A DNA stretch of 12,561 nucleotides from RUG472 sp045224495 (GCA_045224495.1 JBGVAK010000189.1:1-12561), one strand, 5' to 3'; positions 1 to 7,271 are shown, counted from the stretch's first letter. Notes: generated from the sequence alone by a model not told the origin. Numbers and translations: made by a program.

Positions 1-170
1 TCACCGTGGGCACCCCCGTGGTAGAGGGCGTCAAGGCCACCGGCAAGGTCGTGGAGCACGGCAAGGGCAAGAAGGTCATCGTCTTCAAGTACAAGCCCAA
101 GAAGAACATCCGCAAGAAGAACGGCCATCGTCAGCCTTTCACCAAGGTTGAGATCACGGCCATCGCCTAA
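1..170 (+). CDS. rplU: 50S ribosomal protein L21, C-terminal part (5' end outside window)
   Basis: The last 55 codons of ribosomal protein L21, a large-subunit protein that binds 23S rRNA. The frame enters at base 3 and reads TVGTPVVEGVKATGKVVEHG, then the very basic tail with KGKKVIVFKYKPKKN and RKKNGHRQ before ending in TAA. This Lys-rich FKYKPKKN...GHRQ block is characteristic of bacterial L21. The start and N-terminal part lie upstream of the window. It is followed after only 5 bp by the L27-processing protease and then by L27, the usual L21-Prp-L27 order of Firmicutes, so the three are almost certainly one transcript. Identification rests on the motif and this gene order. Confidence 0.94.
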   Translation, partial: TVGTPVVEGVKATGKVVEHGKGKKVIVFKYKPKKNIRKKNGHRQPFTKVEITAIA

Positions 171-175
171 GACCT

Positions 176-508
176 ATGGTCAGGGTGACTGTGTTTCGGG
201 AGCAAGGGACCCCCGTGGGATTCGAGCTCACCGGGCACGCAAATCGCGGTGCCGCAGGGGAGGACATCGTGTGCGCAGGCATCTCCGCCATTGCGCAAAC
301 GGCGCTCCTGGGCATCACGGACGTATTGAGATTAGATGTGGTACCGCCGACCCGGGAACACGGGAGCATGTACTGCATGCTGTTGAAGGATACGCCCCGG
401 GAGGATATGGACAGGGCCGCCATCGTGTTCGACACCATGATCGCGGGCCTCACGAGCCTCCAGCAGGCCTATCCCCAGTCCCTCAAGTTTTCATACAGGG
501 AGGTATGA
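176..508 (+). CDS. prp: Ribosomal-processing cysteine protease Prp
   Basis: A 110-aa protein of the Prp (YsxB) family. In Firmicutes this cysteine protease removes the N-terminal extension of ribosomal protein L27, which is needed for a functional ribosome. The family's catalytic dyad is visible: His21 in TGHA and Cys33 in the block AGEDIVCAGISA. The length matches the usual 105-115 aa. The ATG lies 5 bp after the L21 stop and has no strong Shine-Dalgarno of its own, so translation probably depends on termination-reinitiation from rplU. It ends 3 bp before the rpmA start. The L27 encoded next door has the matching cleavage motif, which strongly supports the assignment. Confidence 0.94.
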   Translation: MVRVTVFREQGTPVGFELTGHANRGAAGEDIVCAGISAIAQTALLGITDVLRLDVVPPTREHGSMYCMLLKDTPREDMDRAAIVFDTMIAGLTSLQQAYPQSLKFSYREV

Positions 509-511
509 GCT

Positions 512-796
512 ATGTTTACGATGGATCTGCAACTGTTCGCGCATAAGAAGGGCGTCGGCTCTTCCCGTAACGGCAGAGACAGCGAGAGCAAGCGTCTTGG
601 ACCCAAGAAGGCAGACGGCCAGGCCGTGCTGGCGGGGAACATTCTCGTGCGCCAGCGGGGCACCCACTTCCATCCCGGCGTCAACGTTGGGATCGGCAAG
701 GACGATACCCTGTTTGCCAAGATTGACGGCGTGGTCCGCTTTGAGACCCGTCATCTGGGGAAGAAGACCGTTAGCGTCTACGCTGCGGAAGAGTAA
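512..796 (+). CDS. rpmA: 50S ribosomal protein L27 with cleavable N-terminal extension
   Basis: A 94-aa L27, the large-subunit protein whose N-terminus reaches the peptidyl-transferase centre. The family core AHKKGVGSSRNGRDSESKRLG is followed by NILVRQRGTHFHPG and NVGIGKDDTLFA, all diagnostic of L27. The protein begins with the extension MFTMDLQLF directly before AHKKG. This is the Firmicute Prp-cleaved form, and mature L27 is expected to start at Ala10. The chosen start at 512 is preceded by AGGGAGG (497-503) at 8-nt spacing. The in-frame ATG at 521 would remove part of the extension and is too far from that site. The gene is the last of the L21-Prp-L27 cluster and is followed by a strong terminator. 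Confidence 0.97.
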   Translation: MFTMDLQLFAHKKGVGSSRNGRDSESKRLGPKKADGQAVLAGNILVRQRGTHFHPGVNVGIGKDDTLFAKIDGVVRFETRHLGKKTVSVYAAEE

Positions 797-811
797 GAAG
801 TATTTCAGCAT

Positions 812-843
812 AAAAGCAGGAGGCTTTGACCTCCTGCTTTTTT
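812..843 (+). terminator. Rho-independent terminator after rpmA
   Basis: A perfect stem with left arm 812-823 (AAAAGCAGGAGG) and right arm 830-841 (CCTCCTGCTTTT), a 6-nt loop CTTTGA and a T run extending to 843. It lies 15 bp after the L27 stop and closes the L21-Prp-L27 transcript. Confidence 0.93.
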
Positions 844-875
844 GTGTTCTTTTCGTAAAAAACGACAAAGGCGAA

Positions 876-905
876 TTGCCAAGGCGGGGAGAGCTTTGGT
901 ATACT
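876..905 (+). promoter_or_regulatory. Sigma-A-like promoter of the carboxypeptidase gene
   Basis: A -35 box TTGCCA (876-881) and a -10 box TATACT (900-905), separated by 18 bp. Transcription would begin in the A-rich stretch near 911-915. AGGTG at 921-925 is the ribosome binding site, 4 nt before the ATG at 930. It lies directly after the rpmA terminator, so this is a new transcription unit. Confidence 0.75.
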
Positions 906-929
906 GAAAAAAAACACGTGAGGTGACCT

Positions 930-2426
930 ATGGAAGAGACCATCCGCAAATTCAAGGAACATCTGAGGAAGATGGACGCCTACAACCACGCCTTCGGCGT
1001 CCTCAACTACGACTCCGAGACCGCCATGCCCAAGGGCGGCTCCGAGCATCTGGGCATGACCTACGCCGTCCTCAGCGAGGAGATGTACAAGCTCACCACC
1101 AGCCCGGAGCTGAAGGCCTGGGTGAAGGAGATCCTGGACCACAAGGAGGAGGTGGACTACGTCACCCGCCGGGAGGCCGAGGAGCTCTTCGAGGACATGG
1201 AGCGGACGGAGAAGATCCCCATGGCCGAGTACGTGGACTACCAGGTAGCCCAGAACGCCGCCAGCCACGCCTGGCACACCGCCAAGCGGACCAACAACTT
1301 CCCCATGTTCGCGCCGCACCTTGAGACGCTGGTGAACTACGCCCGCAAGTTCGCCGGGTACTGGGACAGCGAAAAGGCGCCCTACGACGTGCTCCTCGAT
1401 ATGTACGAGAAGGGCTTGACCATGGAGACCCTGGACAGGTTCTTCGCCCTGCTGCGCCAGGAGCTGCTGCCCGTCGTCCAGGCCGTGGTGCAGAAGGGCC
1501 CCGTGGTGGACGACAGCTTCCTCCGGGCCAGGTACCCCATCGCCAAGCAGCGCCTGCTCTCCGACCGGCTCATGGAGGTGCTGACCATCGACCGGGACCA
1601 CTGCAACATCGGCGAGGTGGAGCACCCCTTTACCACCAACTTCTCCAAGGACGACGTGCGCATCACCACCCACTACCACGAGAAGGCCTTCGCCTCCAGC
1701 ATGTACTCCGTGATCCACGAGGGGGGCCACGCCCTCTACGAGCTGCACATCGGGGACGACATCAAGTACTCGCCTCTGGGCGGCGGCGCCAGCATGTCCA
1801 TCCACGAGTCCCAGAGCCGGTTCTTTGAGAACATCATCGGCCGCAGCGAACCCTTCCTCACCTATATCCTGCCCGATGTGAAGAAGTTCGGGCCCAAGGC
1901 GCTGAAGGACGTGAGCGCTCACGACTTCTACCTGGCCGTCAACAAGAGCGAGCCCAGCCTCATCCGCACGGAGGCGGACGAGCTCACCTATAGCTTCCAC
2001 ATCATGATCCGCTACGAGCTCGAGAAGCAGCTCATCGGCGGCACCCTGGCCGTGCGGGACCTGCCCAAGGCCTGGAACAAGCTCTACAAGGAGTATTTGG
2101 GCGTGGACGTGCCCGACTACGTCCAGGGCGTGCTGCAGGACTCCCACTGGTCCGGCGGCAGCTTCGGCTATTTCCCCTCCTACGCTCTGGGCAGCGCCTA
2201 CGGGGCCCAGATGCTCAAGGCCATGGAGCAGGACCTGCCCGTGTGGAAGCTGGCGGGGCAGGGGGATCTGGCGCCCATCGTGGGCTGGCTCACGGAGCGC
2301 ATCTATCGGTACGGCCGGCTCCTCAAGCCCAACGAGCTTATTTTGAAGGCCTGCGGCGCGCCCTTCGATCCGCAGTATTACGTGGACTACCTGAAGAACA
2401 AGTACACCGCGGTATACGGCCTGTGA
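930..2426 (+). CDS. M32 family metallocarboxypeptidase (carboxypeptidase Taq type)
   Basis: A 498-aa zinc carboxypeptidase of the M32 family, a cytoplasmic enzyme that removes C-terminal amino acids from peptides with broad specificity. All family motifs are in order: HPF (from His232), DVR (242-244), the zinc-binding HEGGH (His263, Glu264, His267), HES with the third zinc ligand Glu293, IRTEADE (345-351) and GVLQDSHW (400-407). The length is typical and there is no signal peptide, so it is expected to act inside the cell. It has its own promoter, and its TGA overlaps the GTG start of the next gene by 4 nt, so the two are translationally coupled. A general role in peptide turnover is likely. 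The native substrate cannot be read from sequence. Confidence 0.95.
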   Translation: MEETIRKFKEHLRKMDAYNHAFGVLNYDSETAMPKGGSEHLGMTYAVLSEEMYKLTTSPELKAWVKEILDHKEEVDYVTRREAEELFEDMERTEKIPMAEYVDYQVAQNAASHAWHTAKRTNNFPMFAPHLETLVNYARKFAGYWDSEKAPYDVLLDMYEKGLTMETLDRFFALLRQELLPVVQAVVQKGPVVDDSFLRARYPIAKQRLLSDRLMEVLTIDRDHCNIGEVEHPFTTNFSKDDVRITTHYHEKAFASSMYSVIHEGGHALYELHIGDDIKYSPLGGGASMSIHESQSRFFENIIGRSEPFLTYILPDVKKFGPKALKDVSAHDFYLAVNKSEPSLIRTEADELTYSFHIMIRYELEKQLIGGTLAVRDLPKAWNKLYKEYLGVDVPDYVQGVLQDSHWSGGSFGYFPSYALGSAYGAQMLKAMEQDLPVWKLAGQGDLAPIVGWLTERIYRYGRLLKPNELILKACGAPFDPQYYVDYLKNKYTAVYGL

Positions 2427-3364
2427 GAAAATTGGCGCTCCTGGGCCTGTGCGTCGCGCTGCTGATGGGCTGCGGAGGAAAGGAAAATATGGAAAGGTCT
2501 GCAAGATCGGCGGATACGCCCCTGCCCGTGGCGGAGGTGGCGGTGAGCCCTGAGCCCACCCCGACCCCCAGCCCCACGCCTACCCCCAGTCCCACGCCCA
2601 CGGCCACCCCGGAGCCCACGCCTACGCCGCTGTTCGTGCCCCGGGACGAGAACGGGAACCTGGTGATCAACGAGGACCTGTACGCGTCCATGACCGAGAC
2701 GGAGTTTCCCCTGCCCTCGGCGCCGGTGGTGCTCATCTACCACACCCACGCGGAGGAGGCCTATCGGCAGGAGCCGGGCTACACCTACGAGGAGACGGGG
2801 GAGGGGACCTACAAGACCCTGGACAAGACCAAGTCCGTGGTGGCTCTGGGGGAGCTGCTGAAGGCGGAGCTGGAGGCGCGGGGGTTCACGGTCCTTCACG
2901 ACGATACGGACGTGGAGCCGCCGGAGATACGCAGCGCCTACTCCCGGTCCCTGGAGGTCATGGAGAAGTACCCGGAGGCCACGGTCTATATCGATCTGCA
3001 TCGGAACACGGCCAACGTGAAGCAGAAGAAGGACGACGTGGTCCTGGTGGACGGCAAACGCTGCGCCCGGCCCTTCTTCGTGGTGGGCACCAGCGTGGGC
3101 ACCTATGAAGGCGAGTATGACACCCATCACGACTGGCAGCGGAACTACGCTCTCGCGAAGGCCGTCACCCTGCGCCTTCGGGACGTGGACCCACGGTTCG
3201 CCGTCGATATCCGCCTGAAGGTGGGCCGGTACAACCAGCACGTGAGCCCCTACTGCATGCTCATAGAGCTGGGACACAACGCCAACACCTTCTCCGACGC
3301 TGCCAACACGATCCCGTACCTGGCGGACGCCATCGCAGCAACGCTTGTTTTTGATAAGGAATGA
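2423..3364 (+). CDS. SpoIIP-like cell-wall amidase domain lipoprotein
   Basis: A 313-aa exported protein starting at the GTG of a GTGA overlap. Residues 1-17 form a lipoprotein signal peptide (MRKLALLGLCVALLMGC, lipobox LMGC, Cys17). A Pro-Thr linker follows at 43-69, then a C-terminal domain resembling stage II sporulation protein P, the amidase/peptidoglycan hydrolase of engulfment. Supporting motifs are IYHTHAEEAY (His107, His109, Glu112), YIDLHRN (His193) and LIELGHNANTF (Glu282, His285, Asn286); the first and last match the SpoIIP zinc/catalytic segments. Classic SpoIIP is longer and held by an N-terminal membrane helix, so this is a lipid-anchored relative and may act in vegetative wall turnover rather than sporulation. 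An open frame continues upstream to 2243 but lacks coding character and would bury the signal peptide. Confidence 0.82.
   Translation: MRKLALLGLCVALLMGCGGKENMERSARSADTPLPVAEVAVSPEPTPTPSPTPTPSPTPTATPEPTPTPLFVPRDENGNLVINEDLYASMTETEFPLPSAPVVLIYHTHAEEAYRQEPGYTYEETGEGTYKTLDKTKSVVALGELLKAELEARGFTVLHDDTDVEPPEIRSAYSRSLEVMEKYPEATVYIDLHRNTANVKQKKDDVVLVDGKRCARPFFVVGTSVGTYEGEYDTHHDWQRNYALAKAVTLRLRDVDPRFAVDIRLKVGRYNQHVSPYCMLIELGHNANTFSDAANTIPYLADAIAATLVFDKE
2549..2629 (+). repeat. Pro-Thr/Ser linker repeat in the SpoIIP-like gene
   Basis: Low-complexity DNA encoding alternating Pro with Thr or Ser (residues 43-69), including the core PTATPEPTPTP. It separates the lipid anchor from the catalytic domain. 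Comparable stretches occur at 10436-10594 (+) and 11578-11652 (-). Confidence 0.9.
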
Positions 3365-3376
3365 ATAAAAGCCGGC

Positions 3377-3402
3377 GCCCCTTTTCTTGAAAGAAAAGGG
3401 GC
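3377..3402. repeat. Intergenic hairpin 1 (CCCCTTTTCTT / AAGAAAAGGGG)
   Basis: Inverted repeat with left arm 3377-3387 and right arm 3392-3402 around a TTGAA-type loop, 13 bp after the SpoIIP-like stop. There is no clear T tract on the + side; on the - side it is followed by GCCGGCTTTTATT. It may be part of a compound terminator or one copy of a small dispersed repeat. It resembles the hairpin at 3477-3513, including the AAAAGAA that follows the right arm. Confidence 0.6.
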
Positions 3403-3419
3403 CCAAAAGAACTTTGATT

Positions 3420-3456
3420 GGGAAGTATGGCTTACGCTGTACTTCCCCTTATTTTT
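3420..3456 (+). terminator. Likely terminator of the carboxypeptidase-SpoIIP operon
   Basis: A 12-pair stem between 3420-3431 (GGGAAGTATGGC) and 3436-3447 (GCTGTACTTCCC), two pairs being G-T wobbles, with loop TTAC. It is followed by CTTATTTTTCTT, a reasonable U-rich tail. It lies about 55 bp after the stop of the SpoIIP-like gene. Confidence 0.72.
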
Positions 3457-3476
3457 CTTAAGCTTCTCTTTTTTCG

Positions 3477-3513
3477 GTCCCTTTTTTCTCTTCACGGAAG
3501 AGAAAAAAGGGAC
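3477..3513 (-). terminator. Perfect 16-bp hairpin between convergent genes, likely 3' end of the GH2 operon
   Basis: Arms 3477-3492 (GTCCCTTTTTTCTCTT) and 3498-3513 pair perfectly around the 5-nt loop CACGG. It lies 11 bp past the stop of the - strand GH2 gene. The T-rich arm serves as hairpin stem rather than as a tail, so termination efficiency is uncertain. It could also act as an mRNA 3'-end stabiliser. It may serve both strands, since the genes on either side converge here. Confidence 0.65.
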
Positions 3514-3524
3514 AAAAGAAATCT

Positions 3525-5249
3525 TTATCCTTCCTCCTCCCGCATCAATCGCCGATTCATGGCGATGATCCGATCCGGCACCACCTTCAGCTCCTTGCGG
3601 TCGTAGGTGAGGAGCCCGTTCAACTCCTCCTCCACGTCGGAGACCTGGGTGTAGACCGCTGCGGCGAGGCCCTGGGCCTTGGCGGGGCGGATCTCCCGGT
3701 CGTACAGCTTCACGATCCCCGCGGTCAGGGCGTCCTCGTCGTCGAAGGACTTATAGCCGAAATCCTTCTTGGACCACCGGTGCCCCTCGATGCCGCAGGC
3801 ATAGCCTCCGAATTCACTGAGCACCGCCGCCCGGTCCCCCTTGTCCTTCTTATAGCGGAACTTGCGGAAGTACACGTGGCGGCTGTACACGTCCCCGCCC
3901 CCCTGATCGTGCCAGCCGGAGGCGTGGTCGATGGGTCGGGTGCTGTCCAGGGCCCGGATGCGCCGGACCGCCTCCAGGGCGTCGAACTGGCCCCAGCCCT
4001 CGTTGAAAGGTACCCACAGCACCAGGGACGGGCAGTTGTACAGGAGCTTCACCGTGGCCTCCAGCTCCCCGTAGTACCGCTCACGGCTGTTCTCGCTCCT
4101 GCGCCCGAAGGCCCTATAATCGCTGTCCTTCCGATGGGGCAGTATCCCCGCTACGGGCACCGTGACCACGGACGCTTTGTAGGGTCCGCCGCCCGAGACC
4201 ATGTCCTGCCAGACCAGCATGCCCATGGTGTCGCAGAGGTAGTACCAGCGCAGGGGCTCGATCTTGATGTGCTTGCGCAGCATATTGAACCCCAGGGCCT
4301 TCATGGTCTGGATATCGCAGGCCATGGCCTCCTCCGCCGGGGCCGTGTAGAGGCCGTCGGGCCAGTAGCCCTGGTCCAAAAGGCCGTTCTGGAACAGGGG
4401 CTTGCCGTTGAGGAACAGCCGGGGCACCCCCGCCTCATCCTTCTCCACGGAGCACTTGCGCATGCCGAAATAGCTCTCCACCCGGTCCTCGCCGAAGACG
4501 ACGGAGAACCGGTACAGATACGGGTCCTGAGGCGTCCAGGGCCGCATCTCCTCCACCGGCACCAGCAGCGGCGCCCCCGCTGCAGCGGTATAGATCATGC
4601 CGTCCAGGTGCAACAGACACTTGCCCGGGGCGTTGGTCTCTATCTCGATCCGGGCCGCGCCCTCGTCGAAGAGGGGCGTGATCCTCAATCCCGTGACGTA
4701 CTTCTCCGGCACGCTCTCCAGCCATACGGTCTGCCAGATGCCGCTTTGGGCCGTGTACCAGATGCCCCCGGGCTTGCTGCTCTGCTTCCCCCGGGCGTCC
4801 AGGTCCGACTCCGCCCCGTCGTCCTCCACGGTGACTTCGACGACGTTCTTCTCCCGCAGCAGCTCCGTGATGTCGAAGCTGAAGGGCCAGTACCCGCCCC
4901 GGTGCGTGCCGCACTCCCGGCCGTTGACGGTGACCGTAGCCACCAGGTCCACGGCCCCGAAGTGGAGGATCACCCGGTCCTTCATGAACCCCTCGGGCAG
5001 GGTGAAGGTCCGCCGGTAGACCAGCACGTCCCCGGGCGCCTTCTGCCGGCGGATGCCGGAGAGCTCGCTCTCGGGGGAGAAGGGGACCAAAATGGTGTCC
5101 GGGAGCCGCTCTGGCCGCGCCTCGGCGGGCCCCATGTAGAAGGCCCAGGGCCCGTTGAGATTCAGAAAGCTGTTCCGCTTCAGCTGGGGCCGGGGGTATT
5201 CCGGCAGGATGCTGTTCTCGTTCAGGTGCTCGCCCCAAATGGTCTTCAT
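3525..5249 (-). CDS. Glycoside hydrolase family 2 protein (beta-galactosidase/glucuronidase type)
   Basis: A 574-aa GH2 enzyme that would hydrolyse beta-linked sugars. The N-terminal jelly-roll sugar-binding domain (about 25-180, with FLNLNGPWAFYMGP) is followed by an Ig-like domain and a TIM barrel. The predicted acid/base is Glu417 in FNEGWG and the nucleophile is Glu479 in LSEFGGY. No signal peptide is visible, so it probably acts in the cytoplasm on sugars imported by the MFS transporter encoded just before it. The start at 5249 is fixed by AGGAGG (5258-5263) at 8-nt spacing and by an ATGA overlap with the MFS stop; a longer open frame upstream merely shadows the MFS gene. Specificity among galactoside, glucuronide and mannoside cannot be told. 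The compact length resembles the short clostridial GH2 enzymes rather than LacZ. Confidence 0.92.
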   Translation of the reverse strand: MKTIWGEHLNENSILPEYPRPQLKRNSFLNLNGPWAFYMGPAEARPERLPDTILVPFSPESELSGIRRQKAPGDVLVYRRTFTLPEGFMKDRVILHFGAVDLVATVTVNGRECGTHRGGYWPFSFDITELLREKNVVEVTVEDDGAESDLDARGKQSSKPGGIWYTAQSGIWQTVWLESVPEKYVTGLRITPLFDEGAARIEIETNAPGKCLLHLDGMIYTAAAGAPLLVPVEEMRPWTPQDPYLYRFSVVFGEDRVESYFGMRKCSVEKDEAGVPRLFLNGKPLFQNGLLDQGYWPDGLYTAPAEEAMACDIQTMKALGFNMLRKHIKIEPLRWYYLCDTMGMLVWQDMVSGGGPYKASVVTVPVAGILPHRKDSDYRAFGRRSENSRERYYGELEATVKLLYNCPSLVLWVPFNEGWGQFDALEAVRRIRALDSTRPIDHASGWHDQGGGDVYSRHVYFRKFRYKKDKGDRAAVLSEFGGYACGIEGHRWSKKDFGYKSFDDEDALTAGIVKLYDREIRPAKAQGLAAAVYTQVSDVEEELNGLLTYDRKELKVVPDRIIAMNRRLMREEEG

Positions 5250-6517
5250 GCCTTTTTCCTCCTGTAGAGCCGGAGCACCGGCCAGATGAGCAGCAGCACG
5301 CACACCGCCGCCGCCAGGAAGATGGCCGGCGTGGGCACGCTCTTGACGACGCCCAGGTCCTCGTAGACGGCGCCGCTCGATTTGATCACTGCGGACCCGA
5401 TGAAGGGGCCCACGATCATGGGCAGGCACACGGCGAAGACCATGCGCACCCCCTGAAAATGCCCCGCCTTGTCCTTGGGCGTGTAGTCCCGGATCAGGGC
5501 GGACAGGGCCGCGGTCACCAGCATGTACCCGGACATCATGACGGCCCCGGCCACCATGACCCCCACCGTGCCGCGGACGAAGTACAGGCCGATCAAACCG
5601 GCCACCATGACCCCCGCCGCAGGCAGGACGAAGTTCAGCTTCCCGTATTTATCCAGGAACCGACCGGCCAGGACGCTGACCAGCGACGCGAACAGCAGCA
5701 CCACGCCGAGGACGACGGCGTAGTCGTCCATGTGCAGGTAATGCTGGAAGTAGACGATGAGGTAGGGGAAGAAGACCTGGACCCCGATGGAAAAGAGGGT
5801 GAAGGCCAGGAGGGACAGATACAGCTCCGGCAGCTCCCTGACCACCTTGGGCGTGAAGCCGTAGAGCAGGTTCTGGAAGTAGCTGTCCCGCCGGGGTTTC
5901 AAAGATTCGCTGTCCCTGACCAGGAACAGGGAGATAAGGCCCGTGGCGCTCATGAGCACGCCGAAGAACAGGAAGAAGGCGAACCAGTCCCCCCGCTGGG
6001 TCCAACTGTCGAAGACGCCGAAGATCACCAGCATGGAGATGAGCGGCAGGATGGCCAGGACCGATTCCGCCCGGCCCCGGTTCTCGTTGGTGGTCACGTC
6101 GGTCACGTAGGCGTTGAAGGCGGCGTCGTTGGCCGTGGACCCGAAGAAGGTCATGACACAGTCCAGGACCACCACCAGGATGGGCCCGGTCAGGATCCCC
6201 TTCGCGTAGGCCGCCTGAAACCCGGCCAATCGCTCCGGCTTCGCCAGCAGCGCGAAGGCCAGCACGGAGAACCCCCAGAGGATGTACCCGAAGGCGATGA
6301 ACCCCTTGCGCTTGCCCACCCGGTCCGAGAGAGCGCCCATGAGCAGGGTGGTCACCGTGGCGGCGATGGCGCTCAGGGCCACCATCCAGGCGATGGCCGT
6401 GGGGTCCGGGGCTATGGCGTTGTACAGGAACACGTTGAAATACATGTTCTCGATGGTCCAGGCGAACTGCCCCACCAGACCCACGAGGATCAGGGAGAGC
6501 CAGGTGCGTTTCTTCAT
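5246..6517 (-). CDS. MFS transporter, probably for a sugar or glycoside
   Basis: A 423-aa polytopic membrane protein of the major facilitator superfamily with about 12 hydrophobic segments. The MFS motif A between helices 2 and 3 is clear (GALSDRVGKRK, 61-71), and a second-half counterpart is AGRFLDKYGKLNF. The N-terminus (MKKRTWLSLILVGLVGQFAW) and basic C-terminus (LYRRKKA) are as expected. It sits between the Lgt-like gene and the GH2 gene with 4-nt ATGA overlaps at both ends, so the three products are probably made in coordinated amounts. The GH2 partner suggests uptake of a beta-linked oligosaccharide or glycoside, by proton or sodium symport. The substrate is inferred from context only. 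GPH-type sugar symporters are the alternative family to test. Confidence 0.88.
   Translation of the reverse strand: MKKRTWLSLILVGLVGQFAWTIENMYFNVFLYNAIAPDPTAIAWMVALSAIAATVTTLLMGALSDRVGKRKGFIAFGYILWGFSVLAFALLAKPERLAGFQAAYAKGILTGPILVVVLDCVMTFFGSTANDAAFNAYVTDVTTNENRGRAESVLAILPLISMLVIFGVFDSWTQRGDWFAFFLFFGVLMSATGLISLFLVRDSESLKPRRDSYFQNLLYGFTPKVVRELPELYLSLLAFTLFSIGVQVFFPYLIVYFQHYLHMDDYAVVLGVVLLFASLVSVLAGRFLDKYGKLNFVLPAAGVMVAGLIGLYFVRGTVGVMVAGAVMMSGYMLVTAALSALIRDYTPKDKAGHFQGVRMVFAVCLPMIVGPFIGSAVIKSSGAVYEDLGVVKSVPTPAIFLAAAVCVLLLIWPVLRLYRRKKA
5258..5263 (-). promoter_or_regulatory. Ribosome binding site fixing the GH2 start
   Basis: AGGAGG on the - strand, 8 nt before the ATG at 5249 and inside the 3' end of the MFS gene. 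It selects this start over the longer upstream frame. Confidence 0.85.
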
Positions 6518-7248
6518 ACAGCTTTCCTCCTATGGTGCAGGATGGCGCGGACGAGCAGCCCTATGAGGATACAGATGCTCACCCATTGGGAAAAGGAGAG
6601 GGGGCCGAGAGCGCCGCGGACGGCGTCGTCCCGGAAAAACTCGATCATAAACCGGAAGGCAGCGTAGGCGCAGAGGTACACCCGCACCAGCTTCCCCCGC
6701 AGGGGCTTTCGGTGAAAGTAGAGGAGCAGCAGAGCCACGAACAGCAGAAAGTTGAACCCCGACTCCAGCAGCTGCACCGGCAGCCGATGCTCGAAGAAAT
6801 GAGCGAAGAGGGCCCCCTCCGCCACCACGCCGTAGCAGCAGCGGCCGAAGTAGCAGCCCATGCGGGCGAAGCCGTGAAAGAGGGGAATCATAAGGGCGGC
6901 GAGGCCCCAGCTGGACGCCCGCTTGTAGAGCACGAACCGGCTCACGGCCAGCCTCACCGACAGCAGGTAGAACAGCATCCCCCCGTAGAACACGATACCG
7001 CTGTCCGTCCACAGCTGCCCCCAGTCCCAGGGGAGGCCCAGGCCATGGAGGTACAGCCCGTAGGACAGGACCCCGAAGAGCTTGGCCCCCAGGTACAGGG
7101 GCAGCAAACTCAGGGACAGGATGGGGAACAGCACGGGCCAGTCCAGCTTCTCCCGCACGCCCACGGCCACGGCGCAGCCCGCCGCCGCCAGCAGCCCTAC
7201 CGCCGCCATGCCTCCGTATGATATGATGTAGGCGAACACCTGTTCCAT
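6514..7248 (-). CDS. Lgt-family membrane protein (prolipoprotein diacylglyceryl transferase paralog)
   Basis: A 244-aa protein with about seven membrane segments, resembling prolipoprotein diacylglyceryl transferase. Matching segments are DSGIVFYGG (82-90), HGFARMGCYFGRCCYG (125-140), LPVQLLE (156-162), RFMIEFFRDD (199-208, with Arg199, Glu203, Arg206) and GPLSFSQWVS near the end. The Lgt signature GR-x-[GA]-N-F-x-N-x-E-xx-G keeps its spacing, but its Asn, Asn and Glu are Cys132, Gly135 and Cys137 here, and the Lgt HGG motif is Tyr88-Gly-Gly. Such Cys-containing Lgt paralogs occur in clostridia. The genuine lipoprotein-modifying Lgt is probably encoded elsewhere, so this one may act on another acceptor or not be an enzyme. 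It starts the three-gene operon, with ATGA overlap to the MFS gene and GGGGAG as ribosome binding site before ATG 7248. Confidence 0.85.
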   Translation of the reverse strand: MEQVFAYIISYGGMAAVGLLAAAGCAVAVGVREKLDWPVLFPILSLSLLPLYLGAKLFGVLSYGLYLHGLGLPWDWGQLWTDSGIVFYGGMLFYLLSVRLAVSRFVLYKRASSWGLAALMIPLFHGFARMGCYFGRCCYGVVAEGALFAHFFEHRLPVQLLESGFNFLLFVALLLLYFHRKPLRGKLVRVYLCAYAAFRFMIEFFRDDAVRGALGPLSFSQWVSICILIGLLVRAILHHRRKAV

Positions 7249-7271
7249 CCGATTTCTCCCCGTATATCATA

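Noticed and set aside
771..2504. Long open frame antisense to the carboxypeptidase gene
   Set aside because: It mirrors the codon pattern of a GC-rich gene on the other strand. Its product is a low-complexity string rich in Gly, Val, Leu and His, without any recognisable domain, while the + frame has every M32 motif.
3365..3524. Small RNA gene or riboswitch
   Set aside because: The hairpins lie between converging 3' ends and behave as terminators or repeats; no promoter is visible and no known riboswitch core could be recognised.
3780..5267. Long + strand open frame opposite the GH2 gene
   Set aside because: It is a shadow of the GH2 coding frame, has no ribosome binding site or domain, and its composition (Pro, Val, His, Gln rich) is typical of antisense frames in GC-rich genes.
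5250..5429. N-terminal extension of the GH2 protein by 60 residues
   Set aside because: The extra segment is an out-of-frame reading of the MFS gene, and AGGAGG sits exactly before ATG 5249.
3525..7248. Recently acquired island or defence system
   Set aside because: Codon use and GC content look the same as in the flanking genes. There is no integrase, tRNA end, direct repeat or toxin-like gene, and the gene functions fit sugar metabolism.
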